Shown here one piece after another: positions 24,264 through 34,842 of a stretch of 64,000 nucleotides of DNA; positions within the stretch are counted from its first letter, which is position 1; every line of letters begins with the position of its first letter. The DNA is from Lachnospiraceae bacterium UBA7054. GTDB taxonomy: Bacteria; Bacillota; Clostridia; Lachnospirales; Lachnospiraceae. Both the position numbers and the translations under genes were made by a program. Under the pieces are notes generated by a model. The model did not search any database, was not told the DNA's origin, and saw only the letters and a program-made list of their open reading frames with translations. Where the stretch lies: positions 1 through 64,000 of the forward strand of contig DLAF01000072.1 in assembly GCA_002492725.1 (NCBI GenBank). The letters are read 5' to 3'.

Positions 24264-25184
24264 CTAATTCAGTTTCGCCATCGCGCCGGCCATGACCGCA
24301 CCCAGCGCAAGAGAATTAACCTTCGTCTCAAAATCATCGGAACGGGACGTCAGAATCACCGGCGCCTTCGTACCTGTCAAAATATTGCCGTTCTTTACCT
24401 TAGCCGTGTGCACCAGACACTTATATACCAGATTTCCTGCATGAATATCAGGGAAGAGCAGCACATCCGCATCACCTACGATCTTTCTGCCCTCTGCGCC
24501 CTTATGCTTCGCCGCCTCGGGATCGATTGCCAGATCCAGAGAAAGAGGCCCGTCTACGACACAACCCGTGATCTTTCCTTCCTCGCACATCTTTGTCAAC
24601 TCGTCAGCCTCCACCGTGACAGGCATCTTGGGATTTACCACCTCAACTGCCGCCAAAGGCGCAACCTTCGGATTCGGAATGCCGCAGGCATGGCATACAT
24701 CCACCGTATTTTCGATGATATGTACCTTATCCTCCAGCGTCGGATAGGTCATAAATGCAACGTCCGTCAGGAACAGAAGATGATCAACGCCCTCCACCTC
24801 AAACACGCACACATGGGAAAGCGCTTTGCCTGTTCTCAAGCCAACCTCTTTGTCCAGCACGCTCTTTAAGAAAGATTTTGTGTCGATCAGGCCCTTCATA
24901 TACATATCAGCCTTACCTTCGTGCACCAGTTTGACTGCCTTCAAGGCTGCCTCATAGTTATCCTTCTCGTCAATGATCTCGAAGCCACTGATATCCACCT
25001 TGTCGGCCTTTGCCACTTCTTTGATCTTGTCAGCGTCGCCTACAAGGATCGCCTCCGCGATGCCCCGCTCTTTCGCCGCGGCCACGGCCTCCAAAACCGC
25101 GCTGTCCTGCGCCACCGCAACGGCAACCTTTTTCATCTCACACTCGGATACCTTCGATAACAGATCCTCAAAACTCTTACTCAT
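24264..25184 (-). CDS. ptb: Phosphate butyryltransferase
   Basis: Converts butyryl-CoA and phosphate to butyryl phosphate for the kinase encoded next door. At 306 residues it matches the Ptb branch of the phosphate acyltransferase family rather than the longer Pta. Recognisable segments are the early VAVAVAQDSAVLEAV, the VDGPLSLDLAIDPEAAKHKG motif, DVLLFPDIHAGNLVYKCL and the final LTSRSDDFETKVNSLALG. It is first of the ptb-buk pair, with about 100 nt of AT-rich upstream sequence that probably holds its promoter. Confidence 0.94.
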   Translation of the reverse strand: MSKSFEDLLSKVSECEMKKVAVAVAQDSAVLEAVAAAKERGIAEAILVGDADKIKEVAKADKVDISGFEIIDEKDNYEAALKAVKLVHEGKADMYMKGLIDTKSFLKSVLDKEVGLRTGKALSHVCVFEVEGVDHLLFLTDVAFMTYPTLEDKVHIIENTVDVCHACGIPNPKVAPLAAVEVVNPKMPVTVEADELTKMCEEGKITGCVVDGPLSLDLAIDPEAAKHKGAEGRKIVGDADVLLFPDIHAGNLVYKCLVHTAKVKNGNILTGTKAPVILTSRSDDFETKVNSLALGAVMAGAMAKLN

Positions 25185-25288
25185 CGTTCCCTCTCACTCC
25201 TTATCTTAAAATAATATTATGTAAACCTCTTATACTCTTATACAACGAATACATGATACCACTATTATATGGAAATTGCAATTTCTTC

Positions 25289-26467
25289 CTAATGATGGAA
25301 CAACCGTATCCCCGTAAAGCACATCGTCATCCCATACTTATCGCAGACCTCGATCACGTTATCATCCCGCACGGAACCGCCGGGCTGCGCCACATACTGC
25401 ACGCCGCTTTTGTGCGCCCGCTCGATATTGTCCCCAAACGGGAAAAACGCATCAGACCCCAACGCCACGCCGCTCATCCGATCCAGCCACGCGCGCTTCT
25501 TTTCCGCCGTAAACACCTCCGGCTTCACTTTAAAAATCTTCTGCCAAGCGCCGTCCGCCAGCACATCCATATAATCGTCACCAATATAAAGGTCGATGGA
25601 ATTGTCACGATCCGCCCGGCCTATGCCGTCAACAAACTGTAAGTCTAACACTGTGGGAGACTGTCTGAGGAACCAGTTGTCCGCCTTAGAGCCTGCAAGC
25701 CTCGTACAGTGGATTCGCGACTGCTGCCCCGCACCGATACCGATGGCCTGGCCGTCCTTCACATAACACACGGAATTGGACTGTGTATATTTTAAGGTAA
25801 TCATGGAAATTGCCAGATCAATCTTTGCCTGTTTCGGCAGCTCTTTGGACTTCGTGACAATATTGTCAAAGAATGCATCGTCTATCTTTAACTCATTCCT
25901 TCCCTGCTCAAAGCTGATACCGTACACCTGCTTGACTTCGATCGGCGCGGGCACATAGGAAGCGTCGATCTGAATCACATTGTAGGCCCCCTTCTTCTTT
26001 GCTTTCAACAGTGCAAGTGCCTCCGGTTCATACCCCGGTGCAATCACGCCGTCCGAGACTTCTCTCTTGATCAGACGCGCCGTATCGACATCGCATACGT
26101 CGGAGAGCGCAATAAAATCGCCAAAGGAGCTCATCCTGTCCGCCCCTCTCGCCCTCGCATAAGCACAGGCCAACGGAGACAGTTCTCCAAGGTCGTCCAC
26201 CCAATAAATCTTCGCTAAAGTCTCCTCTAAGGGAAGACCTACAGCCGCCCCGGCAGGAGATACGTGCTTAAAAGAAGTCGCCGCCGGAAGCCCTGTCGCC
26301 TTCTTCAATTCACTGACCAGCTGCCAGCCGTTAAAAGCATCCAAAAAATTGATATAGCCCGGCCTGCCGTTTAAAACCTGAATCGGCAGGTCGCTTCCGT
26401 CCGCCATAAAGATACGGGACGGTTTCTGGTTCGGATTACAGCCGTATTTCAATTCCAGTTCATTCAT
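25289..26467 (-). CDS. Stand-alone AICAR formyltransferase (PurH C-domain type)
   Basis: Transfers the formyl group of 10-formyl-THF to AICAR, giving FAICAR in purine synthesis. The 392-residue protein corresponds only to the transformylase half of PurH. It has ELKYGCNPNQKPSRIF at the N-terminus, SFKHVSPAGAAVGLPL with the catalytic Lys-His pair near residue 66, and YTQSNSVCYVKDGQAIGIGA near residue 235. The inosicase half is missing and is replaced by the PurO-type enzyme 14 nt upstream. This split layout is familiar from Clostridia. The final QPGGSVRDDNVIE matches PurH ends. It is last in the guaB-purO run. Confidence 0.9.
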   Translation of the reverse strand: MNELELKYGCNPNQKPSRIFMADGSDLPIQVLNGRPGYINFLDAFNGWQLVSELKKATGLPAATSFKHVSPAGAAVGLPLEETLAKIYWVDDLGELSPLACAYARARGADRMSSFGDFIALSDVCDVDTARLIKREVSDGVIAPGYEPEALALLKAKKKGAYNVIQIDASYVPAPIEVKQVYGISFEQGRNELKIDDAFFDNIVTKSKELPKQAKIDLAISMITLKYTQSNSVCYVKDGQAIGIGAGQQSRIHCTRLAGSKADNWFLRQSPTVLDLQFVDGIGRADRDNSIDLYIGDDYMDVLADGAWQKIFKVKPEVFTAEKKRAWLDRMSGVALGSDAFFPFGDNIERAHKSGVQYVAQPGGSVRDDNVIEVCDKYGMTMCFTGIRLFHH

Positions 26468-26481
26468 TGTCTCTTTTTCTC

Positions 26482-27195
26482 CTATTGATTCTTATTGACG
26501 ATCCTCGTCTCATATTTCCCTGTGGCAATCTCAATGTAGCGTACAAACAGCGACACTTTATTCTCCTCGTTCAAATTTTCCCAGATCATTTCCGTGAACG
26601 CATCAATGCTGCCCTCGATTCCCACAAGCGTCGGCTCCCCCTCAAAGCTGGGAAGCGGATTGCCGTCGCCCATATAGGTATGGATAAACCGCCCTTCGCC
26701 TGCCTTTGGATTCTCATAGGCAAAGGTATAACGGTTACAGGAAGACGGGTCTCCGTTATTGCTCTTTAAGATAGACATGGCATAGTTGTAGCCGCCGCCT
26801 TCCAGGTGCATGATCCCCGAAATACGGGGCGTATAATTGGGCGCATCCGGCTCAAACTCCCTTGTGCGCAGCGCCTGTTCAAACGTCTGCTGCCTGTCCA
26901 TCAACTCATAGATGGTATCCGTCTGATCGCCGTTTGTAACGATCGTCTTATTGCCCAGCACTCTGACTGGCGCATAGATGATCAGGCTGGGATCCTCCAG
27001 TTTGGAAGGATCAAAAGCCTGCGTGCGGATGCCCTCGCCGTCCGCCACAAACACCCTGTTTCTGCTGTTGCTGCTGCGGCCCATAATGAAATATGCCGTC
27101 ACCGCATACGCACCGTCCGCTGACTTCCCGATTACGATGCCCCGTCCCGGATACGTATTCCCCGCAAGCTCTACCGCCAAATTTTTCTTTTCCAT
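26482..27195 (-). CDS. purO: IMP cyclohydrolase, PurO type
   Basis: Closes the ring of FAICAR to make IMP, the last step of de novo purine synthesis. The 237-residue protein has the PurO fold signatures: NTYPGRGIVIGKSADG at the N-terminus, FIMGRSSNSRNRVF near residue 37, PRISGIMHLEGGGYNYAMSI near residue 143 and the long acidic helix TEMIWENLNEENKVSLFVRY at the end. It is unrelated in sequence to the PurH inosicase domain. It lies 12 nt after guaB and 14 nt before the formyltransferase, a compact three-gene unit acting on successive intermediates. Confidence 0.87.
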   Translation of the reverse strand: MEKKNLAVELAGNTYPGRGIVIGKSADGAYAVTAYFIMGRSSNSRNRVFVADGEGIRTQAFDPSKLEDPSLIIYAPVRVLGNKTIVTNGDQTDTIYELMDRQQTFEQALRTREFEPDAPNYTPRISGIMHLEGGGYNYAMSILKSNNGDPSSCNRYTFAYENPKAGEGRFIHTYMGDGNPLPSFEGEPTLVGIEGSIDAFTEMIWENLNEENKVSLFVRYIEIATGKYETRIVNKNQ

Positions 27196-27207
27196 TGTTT
27201 TCTCCTC

Positions 27208-28686
<1,479 letters not shown>

Positions 28687-28718
28687 TTACTTTTCGCATT
28701 TCTTTTGCTACTTTCCAG

Positions 28719-28830
28719 ACTCGCAAACCCGCGCTTGCGCGCTTTATGTCCGATTGCATCGGACGTTTGCTCGTTATTGCTGCAAGAAAAACAAATGCCG
28801 CTTCGCGTCGCTTGTTTTTCTTTTGCAGCT
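28719..28830 (-). promoter_or_regulatory. Structured 5' leader of guaB
   Basis: Two strong secondary-structure elements lie upstream of guaB. 28779-28830 is a long hairpin: arms GCTGCAAGAAAAACAA and TTGTTTTTCTTTTGCAGC pair almost completely around a 17-nt GC-rich loop. 28719-28773 can form a three-way junction: outer arms GCAAAC/GTTTGC, with inner stems GCGC-TT-GCGC and GTCCGAT-TGC-ATCGGAC. If transcription starts near 28824 or above, at least the junction is in the mRNA leader. It does not match a riboswitch class I can name. Confidence 0.45.
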
Positions 28831-28860
28831 AATATATGAAGAATACTGCCAGCCCTTCAA
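28831..28860 (-). promoter_or_regulatory. Candidate guaB promoter
   Basis: TTGAAG (28860-28855) and TATATT (28836-28831) on the minus strand with an 18-bp spacer. The -35 box lies in the loop of an inverted repeat, ATACTGCC...(8-nt loop)...GACAGTAT (about 28843-28870), that may instead end the DUF6106-like transcript. Confidence 0.4.
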
Positions 28861-28891
28861 CTGACAGTATTTCATCAACCACTTTATTCTG

Positions 28892-29386
28892 CTAATCCGT
28901 AAAAACCTTACGGGGCGAAACGCCCTGAATCGCCTTGATCATCTCTGCGTTCGGCTCCAGGATGATTTTTGTGCTGCCATTCCAAATCATCATGTAACGC
29001 TTCTCAGGCTGCGCAGCTACGCCTGAGCTGTAGTCAAGCGTCTTTAACTGACGGTTCCTGTAAGAATCCAGTCTGTGAGAGTTCAGGGGCGCAAAAATTT
29101 CCATCTGTTCCAAGTTGTAACTGCCCATCTTCTTCCTGCGGCTCTTCGCCATCACCTTATCCACACTGATCTCCCGATCCAGATACAGGTATTCGTATTC
29201 AATATCCGCATTCATATAGGTAAAGTATGCGGCCACGCCCGTCACGATGGCCACCAAAAGTCCCGGTACAAAGACCATGCCGATGATCACAAATACTACA
29301 GTCAGCATGATAAAAAGCGTTTTCAAAAAACGCATCAGCCAAGAACCGCTTTTCGCCACCAGACATTCCACATATGTTTCACTCAT
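28892..29386 (-). CDS. DUF6106-like membrane protein
   Basis: A 164-residue protein with a hydrophobic double helix at about residues 18-56 (TLFIMLTVVFVIIGMVFVPG and LLVAIVTGVAAYF) and a C-terminal cytoplasmic beta-rich domain. That domain contains NADIEYEYLYLDREISVDKV, the basic SRRKKMGSY and the ending SPRKVFTD. I recall this pattern as DUF6106, common in Lachnospiraceae; function unknown. GGAGG stands nine bases before the ATG at 29386, which I prefer to an ATG five codons upstream. Its own promoter is at 29416-29444, so it is separate from the flagellin gene upstream. Confidence 0.72.
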   Translation of the reverse strand: MSETYVECLVAKSGSWLMRFLKTLFIMLTVVFVIIGMVFVPGLLVAIVTGVAAYFTYMNADIEYEYLYLDREISVDKVMAKSRRKKMGSYNLEQMEIFAPLNSHRLDSYRNRQLKTLDYSSGVAAQPEKRYMMIWNGSTKIILEPNAEMIKAIQGVSPRKVFTD

Positions 29387-29415
29387 ACGATGTACCTCCA
29401 TGAAAATATAGGACT

Positions 29416-29444
29416 ATCATATAACAAACTGCGAAAAGTTGCAA
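29416..29444 (-). promoter_or_regulatory. Sigma-A promoter of the DUF6106-like gene
   Basis: TTGCAA (29444-29439) and TATGAT (29421-29416) on the minus strand with a 17-bp spacer, about 30 nt upstream of the ATG. Confidence 0.65.
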
Positions 29445-29477
29445 GGGTAATATGTGCTGATATCAAAACGGAGACGG

Positions 29478-32400
29478 CTATGATAAAAGCTGTAATGCAA
29501 ACTTTGAATTCTGCATCACCTGCGTCATCATCGATACACCCGACTGTTCCAATATGTTGTGAATGGAAAGATTCACCGCCTCCTTCGAAAAATCCGCATC
29601 CCTGATACGTGACTCCGCCGCCGTGGTATTTTCCAATTTATTCAGGTTATTGCGAACAGTGCTCTCCAGACGATTCTGCATCGCCCCAAAGTAGGAACGT
29701 ACTCTGGAAACCTCCGTCAACGCCGATTTCAGACGCTTAATTGCTTTCTGGGCATTCTTATATTTCTCGACCGTCAGCGTATTAATCCCCAAAGCGGAAG
29801 TATCCATCCAATGCTTTTCCACCTCGATATAGTCGCCCTCGGCACCACTCACCTTCACACGCATCGGCTGATCGTCCTCCATTACGCCCTTTTCTCCGAA
29901 AATCAGCTGGTTCTTGACGCCACCGCCCAGATGCTTGATCGTATGCTGCCCGTATTTTGCGTGCATGATTTTTAACCGGCCCTCATCTATGTAAGCCTTT
30001 AGCGGCACCGCCTCATCCTTTAACTTGTCATTGATATGATCGATCAGGTCTGTGGCGGTATACTGCCCCACATCCAGCGCGATCTCGTAAGGCTTGTCAT
30101 CCACCTCCACGGACAGGGTGTTTTGTCCTGCTTTGATCTCCACACCGCCCGTGATGTCTTTTCCGCCCCGCACATAGGCTCTGGCAATATCGCCGTCAGT
30201 CGCATAAAACACACTGAATGCCGCCGTACCGCCAATCGTATCGATCACATATTTTCCGTCTTTCGGCACTGCCACATTGTCCGCAAGCTTAAATGCCAGC
30301 GCTCTATCGTTGATCGCGCCGACGACTTTCTCCGAATCCGGATCCTCATAGCCGATCACCGCCTCGATCAGGCCCTTTTTTAACCCTGCCTTTTCCAGCG
30401 CCTGATCCAGTTTTGACTGAATCTGCGCCGTCAGTTCATCGCCGCTGTAATAACCGGGATCCAGAACCATCTCCAGCGTGATCCCGTTCGGTGCATCGGG
30501 CGTGGTAAACCGCAGACTCAACGTATCGTTTCCGTCTCTTTGAATCTTTGTGGTTCCATTTTTCACATCCTGTCTGCCCATGGCATAGACTCTGCCGCCC
30601 GTCTGTTTCCCTTCCTCGTCAATGGGCGGCCTTGTATAAGCTTTGCTTAGTCTGTTGCCACTGAGAATCTTTTCATAGAAAGAACCGCTCGGCCTGAGAT
30701 TTGCCGGCTCAGATGTCCAATTCGTATGGATCCTGTATTTACTGCCGGAGTTTTGGGCCGCCGTCTCGATCCGTATCCCTCCCTTTTCGATCAATACTTT
30801 CAGCTTACCCGCTCCGATGATATCATCTATTTTTTCCTGTAATGCGTTCACAAGCTGATCCGGCGTATACTTCTGCTCCTCCAGGTCAAACTCGATATGC
30901 TGCGGCACATTCCCCGCATTGCCGTAGTTTTCGGAGTAGTAGAAGGACAAATGCTTATTGAACTCATCAATCTCCACCTTGCCGTTTGTCGGCATCAGCT
31001 GCACGCCCTGCATATAAGAATTGTCCTTTGAGTGATATCCTGCCGCCGCTTTCGGGGAAGAATAAATCGTATTAGGCCGAATGAAGGAACCGCCCTTATA
31101 CGTACTGTATCTGTCGCCATATCTGTCAGGGGCAGACAGCGTATTGGAGGTGACCGAAATACTTCCCGCATCGTTCGGATCCGCCGCATCATAGGGAATC
31201 CTCGTCAACCGAAGCTGCACTTTATTCGGATCCGGATTGCCGCTTCCATCCTTGACATGTTCAAAAGAAGCGTCCACGCCTCCGATCTCTCTGGCGCCGA
31301 ATATCGTCCGCAGAGCGCTGGGATTCGCACCATTTTTCTCCTGATAAGGCAGTACAATCGTTGAATTCTTTCCGTTTTGGGACACCGTACTAAAGGTAAG
31401 AACGCCCGGATATTGACTGTTACCGCTCCTCTTGACCGTCACCTTGTTTTTGCCAAACGCCTCATCAAGCGCCCTCTGCAGCTCCGTCACCATGCCATCC
31501 CAGCTGTAACCTGCAGTATTCTTTCTAATCTTAACCGGCTGTTTTGTGTTATCCACGGTCATCTCAAAACTCTGGTCCGCATCAAACTTTATCAGTTTTT
31601 CTGACGTCATCGCGATGTCTGTAGAAGCGGTGGCGCCTGTCTTTTTCTCCATCTTGTAGTTATCATCCGCATAGCCGAATAACTTGTTTTGCAGATCGCT
31701 GTTTGCGGTGTCGATCTCCAGCTTATAGCCATCCGCCTTCCAGTCGCCTGTGGTGCTGAAAGTCACGCCATAGGAAGTTACGCTCGCCGTGATATTCTTG
31801 TTATTGGTCGTAAACCACTGATTTAAATTGGTTTGCAAATTCGAACCATTAACGGTAACAACGATCGTCTCCGTTCCCCCGCCCGGCTTGGTCAGTTTCA
31901 GCTGTACCTTTCCGGTTCCGGTGAAGGATGAATTCGCATATACCGCAGAGGCACCGCCCGACCCGGGCGCATCCGAAGTCTGCGTCGCACTAAGCGTAGC
32001 CGTGGCAGGCGTGCTCGTATCATGCAAATTGTAGACAAACCCACGCTTTTGATTGACTTCCATCTCCAAAGTGGTCTTTTCTCCGACATACTGCCCGCCG
32101 CCGTCAAGATTGAGTCCGGCCGTCAATGACAGAACCCCGTTGCCTGACAGCTCCACCTTCAAGCCACCGTACTGATCCGGCCCTTTATTTCCCAGCTTCT
32201 TCGTGATCGCGGCCTGCAGTTTATTCTTAAAATCGTCTCTGGTGTAGGTATGATCGCTGTTCCCCAGCGTTGTCAGGTCAATCGTATGCGTATCACCGTT
32301 TAGTATAAAGGTAAAGTTCTTATTTGCATCCGTAATCTTGACACTGGAAGGAAGCGCCCTAGCAAAGGTGATCGTCGCGCCGGTATTTGATGTCGGTCTG

Positions 32401-34784
32401 GAAGGATCCCCCTCATTGGGTACCGTATTCCCCTTCGTTTTCGAATAGTTCGAATAATTGCCGGCATTTGACTGCGTTTTTCCGCCGCTATTCGAATCTA
32501 CGGACGCTTTCCTGGTCGTGGTAGATCCGGCGGCATTGATATCCTTAAACTTATAGGGTTCATCCGTTTTAGGAAACGCGTCTTCTATTTTCTTTTCCAG
32601 TTCGGCTAAGGTCCAGGTCCCCGCCAGATTGACCGAGCGCTCTTTTCCGTTTACCGTAACCGCAAAATTCCCCTCGGCCGGACTGATCGTAATCTTGCCG
32701 TCGGCATCCAGCGTCTTAATCTCCGGAAGCAGGATCGTGGCCTTATTTGCCGCCGGTTTGCTCTCCGTCACCGGATCGTCCAGCTTTCCCTGAAAAATCT
32801 CCTGAAACCCGATATTGGTCGTCCCGTCGGCCTCCTGATGGGCTCCAACCTCGATGCCCTTGACATCCGAGGAAGCCGCCTCGATTCTGATCCGATTGGA
32901 AGGCACATTTCCCGCTGCCGTCGTTGCCGTTATCTTAAGCACACCCGCGCCGTATACCGCATCCGCCTGTTTCTGGATCTCCGTCGCCAAAGCGCTCGCA
33001 TTTGCATAGGTGCCCACATCCAGCTTGATTGTCTTCCAATCGCCCGAAGAAAGCCGAATCTCAAAAGCATCATTCTTTCCGTCTTCTATCGTCATGCCGC
33101 CCAGCGTGCGCAGTCCCAGCAGAAAGTCATTCGTATCCGCCGTCGTGTCATTCTCACCGAAGGTTGCCTTCCACTGATAACCCGTCACCCTCTTAGAAGT
33201 GAAAAGCGGTGCATACGCGGTACTTTTTGTCTTATCGATTCCGAGCGTACTATCTGGTCCGCTAACCTGAGACACAATGTTCAAACCCGCAGGCCGTGTG
33301 GCTTCCCTGTCATAATAAGACGCGTTCGGTTTCGTATATACATATTCGATTGTGCCGGTACGCTTCGAAACGGTAAGGCCCGCCCCCTTCTGCTTATTTC
33401 CCTCCTCATCCGTATACTCAAAATCATCAAATTTCTGTTGTAAATAAGTAATTACTTCGTCAATCGTCTTGTGGTTCATGGGCTCCATATCAATGACCAG
33501 TTCTCCTCTGCCATTGGGATTCAAGACCAGACGGTCGCCTGCCGAAAAATGGAACACCGACCCTTCCGGATCCGCTGCCTGATTATAAACGGCATCCCGC
33601 ACAACATAACCGCCCTGCAGCTGTGCCGGAAAACGGTCGATCCGATCCGCATACTTGATATTGTCATAGAAAACCGAGCTGTAGATACCGCCGTCAATCG
33701 TAAACATATTGCCCTGAAATTCCGAAACAATATAATCCGGACTGGAAATCTTGATGATATTCCCGTCCGATGTGGCCTCAACCTTGCCACTCTTACCACT
33801 ATTGGTAAGCGCCTGCTCCATCGTTGTATTAAGCTGATCGATCAATTCCTTTTTTGAATACATACCGTCAGCCAGATCAATCGTAATCGGTGTTTTTTTT
33901 GTGGGATCTTCGGGATCCAGCAGCTGGAAGGTCATGTGCCCGTTTTGCCCGGACTCGACCAGCAGCACTTTCGTGTTGTCATCCGGAAATACCGTCGTCC
34001 CAATCAGTGCTCCCAACGTGCCGCCGTTGAAATTATCATATAAAAGATAGGACAGACCACCCGATACTTCATCGATGACCTGGCCATCCTCCAAATTCAG
34101 GTTGCAGAAACCCGTATCAGTATATTGAATGTAAATCCCCTTGTCTAAAAGGCCCGCCTCTTCCAGCGCCGTATCGATCTCATCAACCAGCTCCTTTGTC
34201 GTGTAGGTGCCCGCCGCCACCTGAACGGAGACTGTCTCGAGCGGCTCCCCCTCTTTCATGGCATAGGTCACGACCAGATCATTTTCCCCCTCGCGCACGG
34301 TATGCTCCTGGAACGTCGGCCAGTAGGCGGAACCTTCGATCTGATGATAAGGCCAGTCATGGCTCTGAAAGATATGCTGTTCATTAAACGTAGTGTTGTA
34401 AGTAAGGCGGTCGATTTCCCTGCGCAGATTCTCAAACTCCGCCTGCATCATCTCCCGATCATCATCCGTACTCGTTCCGTTCGAAGCCTTGATGGCAAGC
34501 TCCGACATCCTGTGAATCATGTCGTGCGCCTCCACCAGCGCACCGTCGCCGATCTGTACCCAGGAGATACCGTCCATGGCATTTTCCGTACCCTGATTCA
34601 AACCGCGGATCATAAAACGCATCTTTTCAGACATCGATAAGCCGGCCGCGTCATCCGCTGCCCGATTGATCCTGTAACCCGACGTCAGCTTTTCCGTAGC
34701 ATTCTTCTTAATTTTTGCATTCTCGCGCATACGCCGGTCAGCGTTCACCATGAGCATATTGTGTTGAATGGATGAGATTCCCAT
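29478..34784 (-). CDS. Giant flagellin with about eleven repeated surface modules
   Basis: A 1768-residue flagellin, more than three times the usual length. Both filament-core ends are intact. The N-terminal D0/D1 part (residues 1-175) has LTSGYRINRAADDAAGLSMS and SELAIKASNGT. The C-terminal part (about 1690-1768) has RVRSYFGAMQNRLESTVRNN and ends ILEQSGVSMMTQVMQNSKFA. Between them is an exposed region with repeats of one theme: a strand-rich stretch, then a Gly-Tyr-Thr/Ser turn and an amphipathic helix, as in YTTKELVDEIDTALEEAGL, YSKKELIDQLNTTM, YTPDQLVNALQEKI, YSGDELTAQIQSKL and YTATDLIDHINDKL. This resembles the flagellin hook-IN motif. The ATG at 34784 aligns with normal flagellin starts; a TTG nine codons upstream is the alternative. 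It is the last gene of the glycan island and the likely acceptor of its product. Confidence 0.93.
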   Translation of the reverse strand: MGISSIQHNMLMVNADRRMRENAKIKKNATEKLTSGYRINRAADDAAGLSMSEKMRFMIRGLNQGTENAMDGISWVQIGDGALVEAHDMIHRMSELAIKASNGTSTDDDREMMQAEFENLRREIDRLTYNTTFNEQHIFQSHDWPYHQIEGSAYWPTFQEHTVREGENDLVVTYAMKEGEPLETVSVQVAAGTYTTKELVDEIDTALEEAGLLDKGIYIQYTDTGFCNLNLEDGQVIDEVSGGLSYLLYDNFNGGTLGALIGTTVFPDDNTKVLLVESGQNGHMTFQLLDPEDPTKKTPITIDLADGMYSKKELIDQLNTTMEQALTNSGKSGKVEATSDGNIIKISSPDYIVSEFQGNMFTIDGGIYSSVFYDNIKYADRIDRFPAQLQGGYVVRDAVYNQAADPEGSVFHFSAGDRLVLNPNGRGELVIDMEPMNHKTIDEVITYLQQKFDDFEYTDEEGNKQKGAGLTVSKRTGTIEYVYTKPNASYYDREATRPAGLNIVSQVSGPDSTLGIDKTKSTAYAPLFTSKRVTGYQWKATFGENDTTADTNDFLLGLRTLGGMTIEDGKNDAFEIRLSSGDWKTIKLDVGTYANASALATEIQKQADAVYGAGVLKITATTAAGNVPSNRIRIEAASSDVKGIEVGAHQEADGTTNIGFQEIFQGKLDDPVTESKPAANKATILLPEIKTLDADGKITISPAEGNFAVTVNGKERSVNLAGTWTLAELEKKIEDAFPKTDEPYKFKDINAAGSTTTRKASVDSNSGGKTQSNAGNYSNYSKTKGNTVPNEGDPSRPTSNTGATITFARALPSSVKITDANKNFTFILNGDTHTIDLTTLGNSDHTYTRDDFKNKLQAAITKKLGNKGPDQYGGLKVELSGNGVLSLTAGLNLDGGGQYVGEKTTLEMEVNQKRGFVYNLHDTSTPATATLSATQTSDAPGSGGASAVYANSSFTGTGKVQLKLTKPGGGTETIVVTVNGSNLQTNLNQWFTTNNKNITASVTSYGVTFSTTGDWKADGYKLEIDTANSDLQNKLFGYADDNYKMEKKTGATASTDIAMTSEKLIKFDADQSFEMTVDNTKQPVKIRKNTAGYSWDGMVTELQRALDEAFGKNKVTVKRSGNSQYPGVLTFSTVSQNGKNSTIVLPYQEKNGANPSALRTIFGAREIGGVDASFEHVKDGSGNPDPNKVQLRLTRIPYDAADPNDAGSISVTSNTLSAPDRYGDRYSTYKGGSFIRPNTIYSSPKAAAGYHSKDNSYMQGVQLMPTNGKVEIDEFNKHLSFYYSENYGNAGNVPQHIEFDLEEQKYTPDQLVNALQEKIDDIIGAGKLKVLIEKGGIRIETAAQNSGSKYRIHTNWTSEPANLRPSGSFYEKILSGNRLSKAYTRPPIDEEGKQTGGRVYAMGRQDVKNGTTKIQRDGNDTLSLRFTTPDAPNGITLEMVLDPGYYSGDELTAQIQSKLDQALEKAGLKKGLIEAVIGYEDPDSEKVVGAINDRALAFKLADNVAVPKDGKYVIDTIGGTAAFSVFYATDGDIARAYVRGGKDITGGVEIKAGQNTLSVEVDDKPYEIALDVGQYTATDLIDHINDKLKDEAVPLKAYIDEGRLKIMHAKYGQHTIKHLGGGVKNQLIFGEKGVMEDDQPMRVKVSGAEGDYIEVEKHWMDTSALGINTLTVEKYKNAQKAIKRLKSALTEVSRVRSYFGAMQNRLESTVRNNLNKLENTTAAESRIRDADFSKEAVNLSIHNILEQSGVSMMTQVMQNSKFALQLLS

Positions 34785-34842
34785 ACGATTACCCGCTATT
34801 CCTTTCCACAACTTCCCTGTTATTCGGAAACAATTGATTTTC

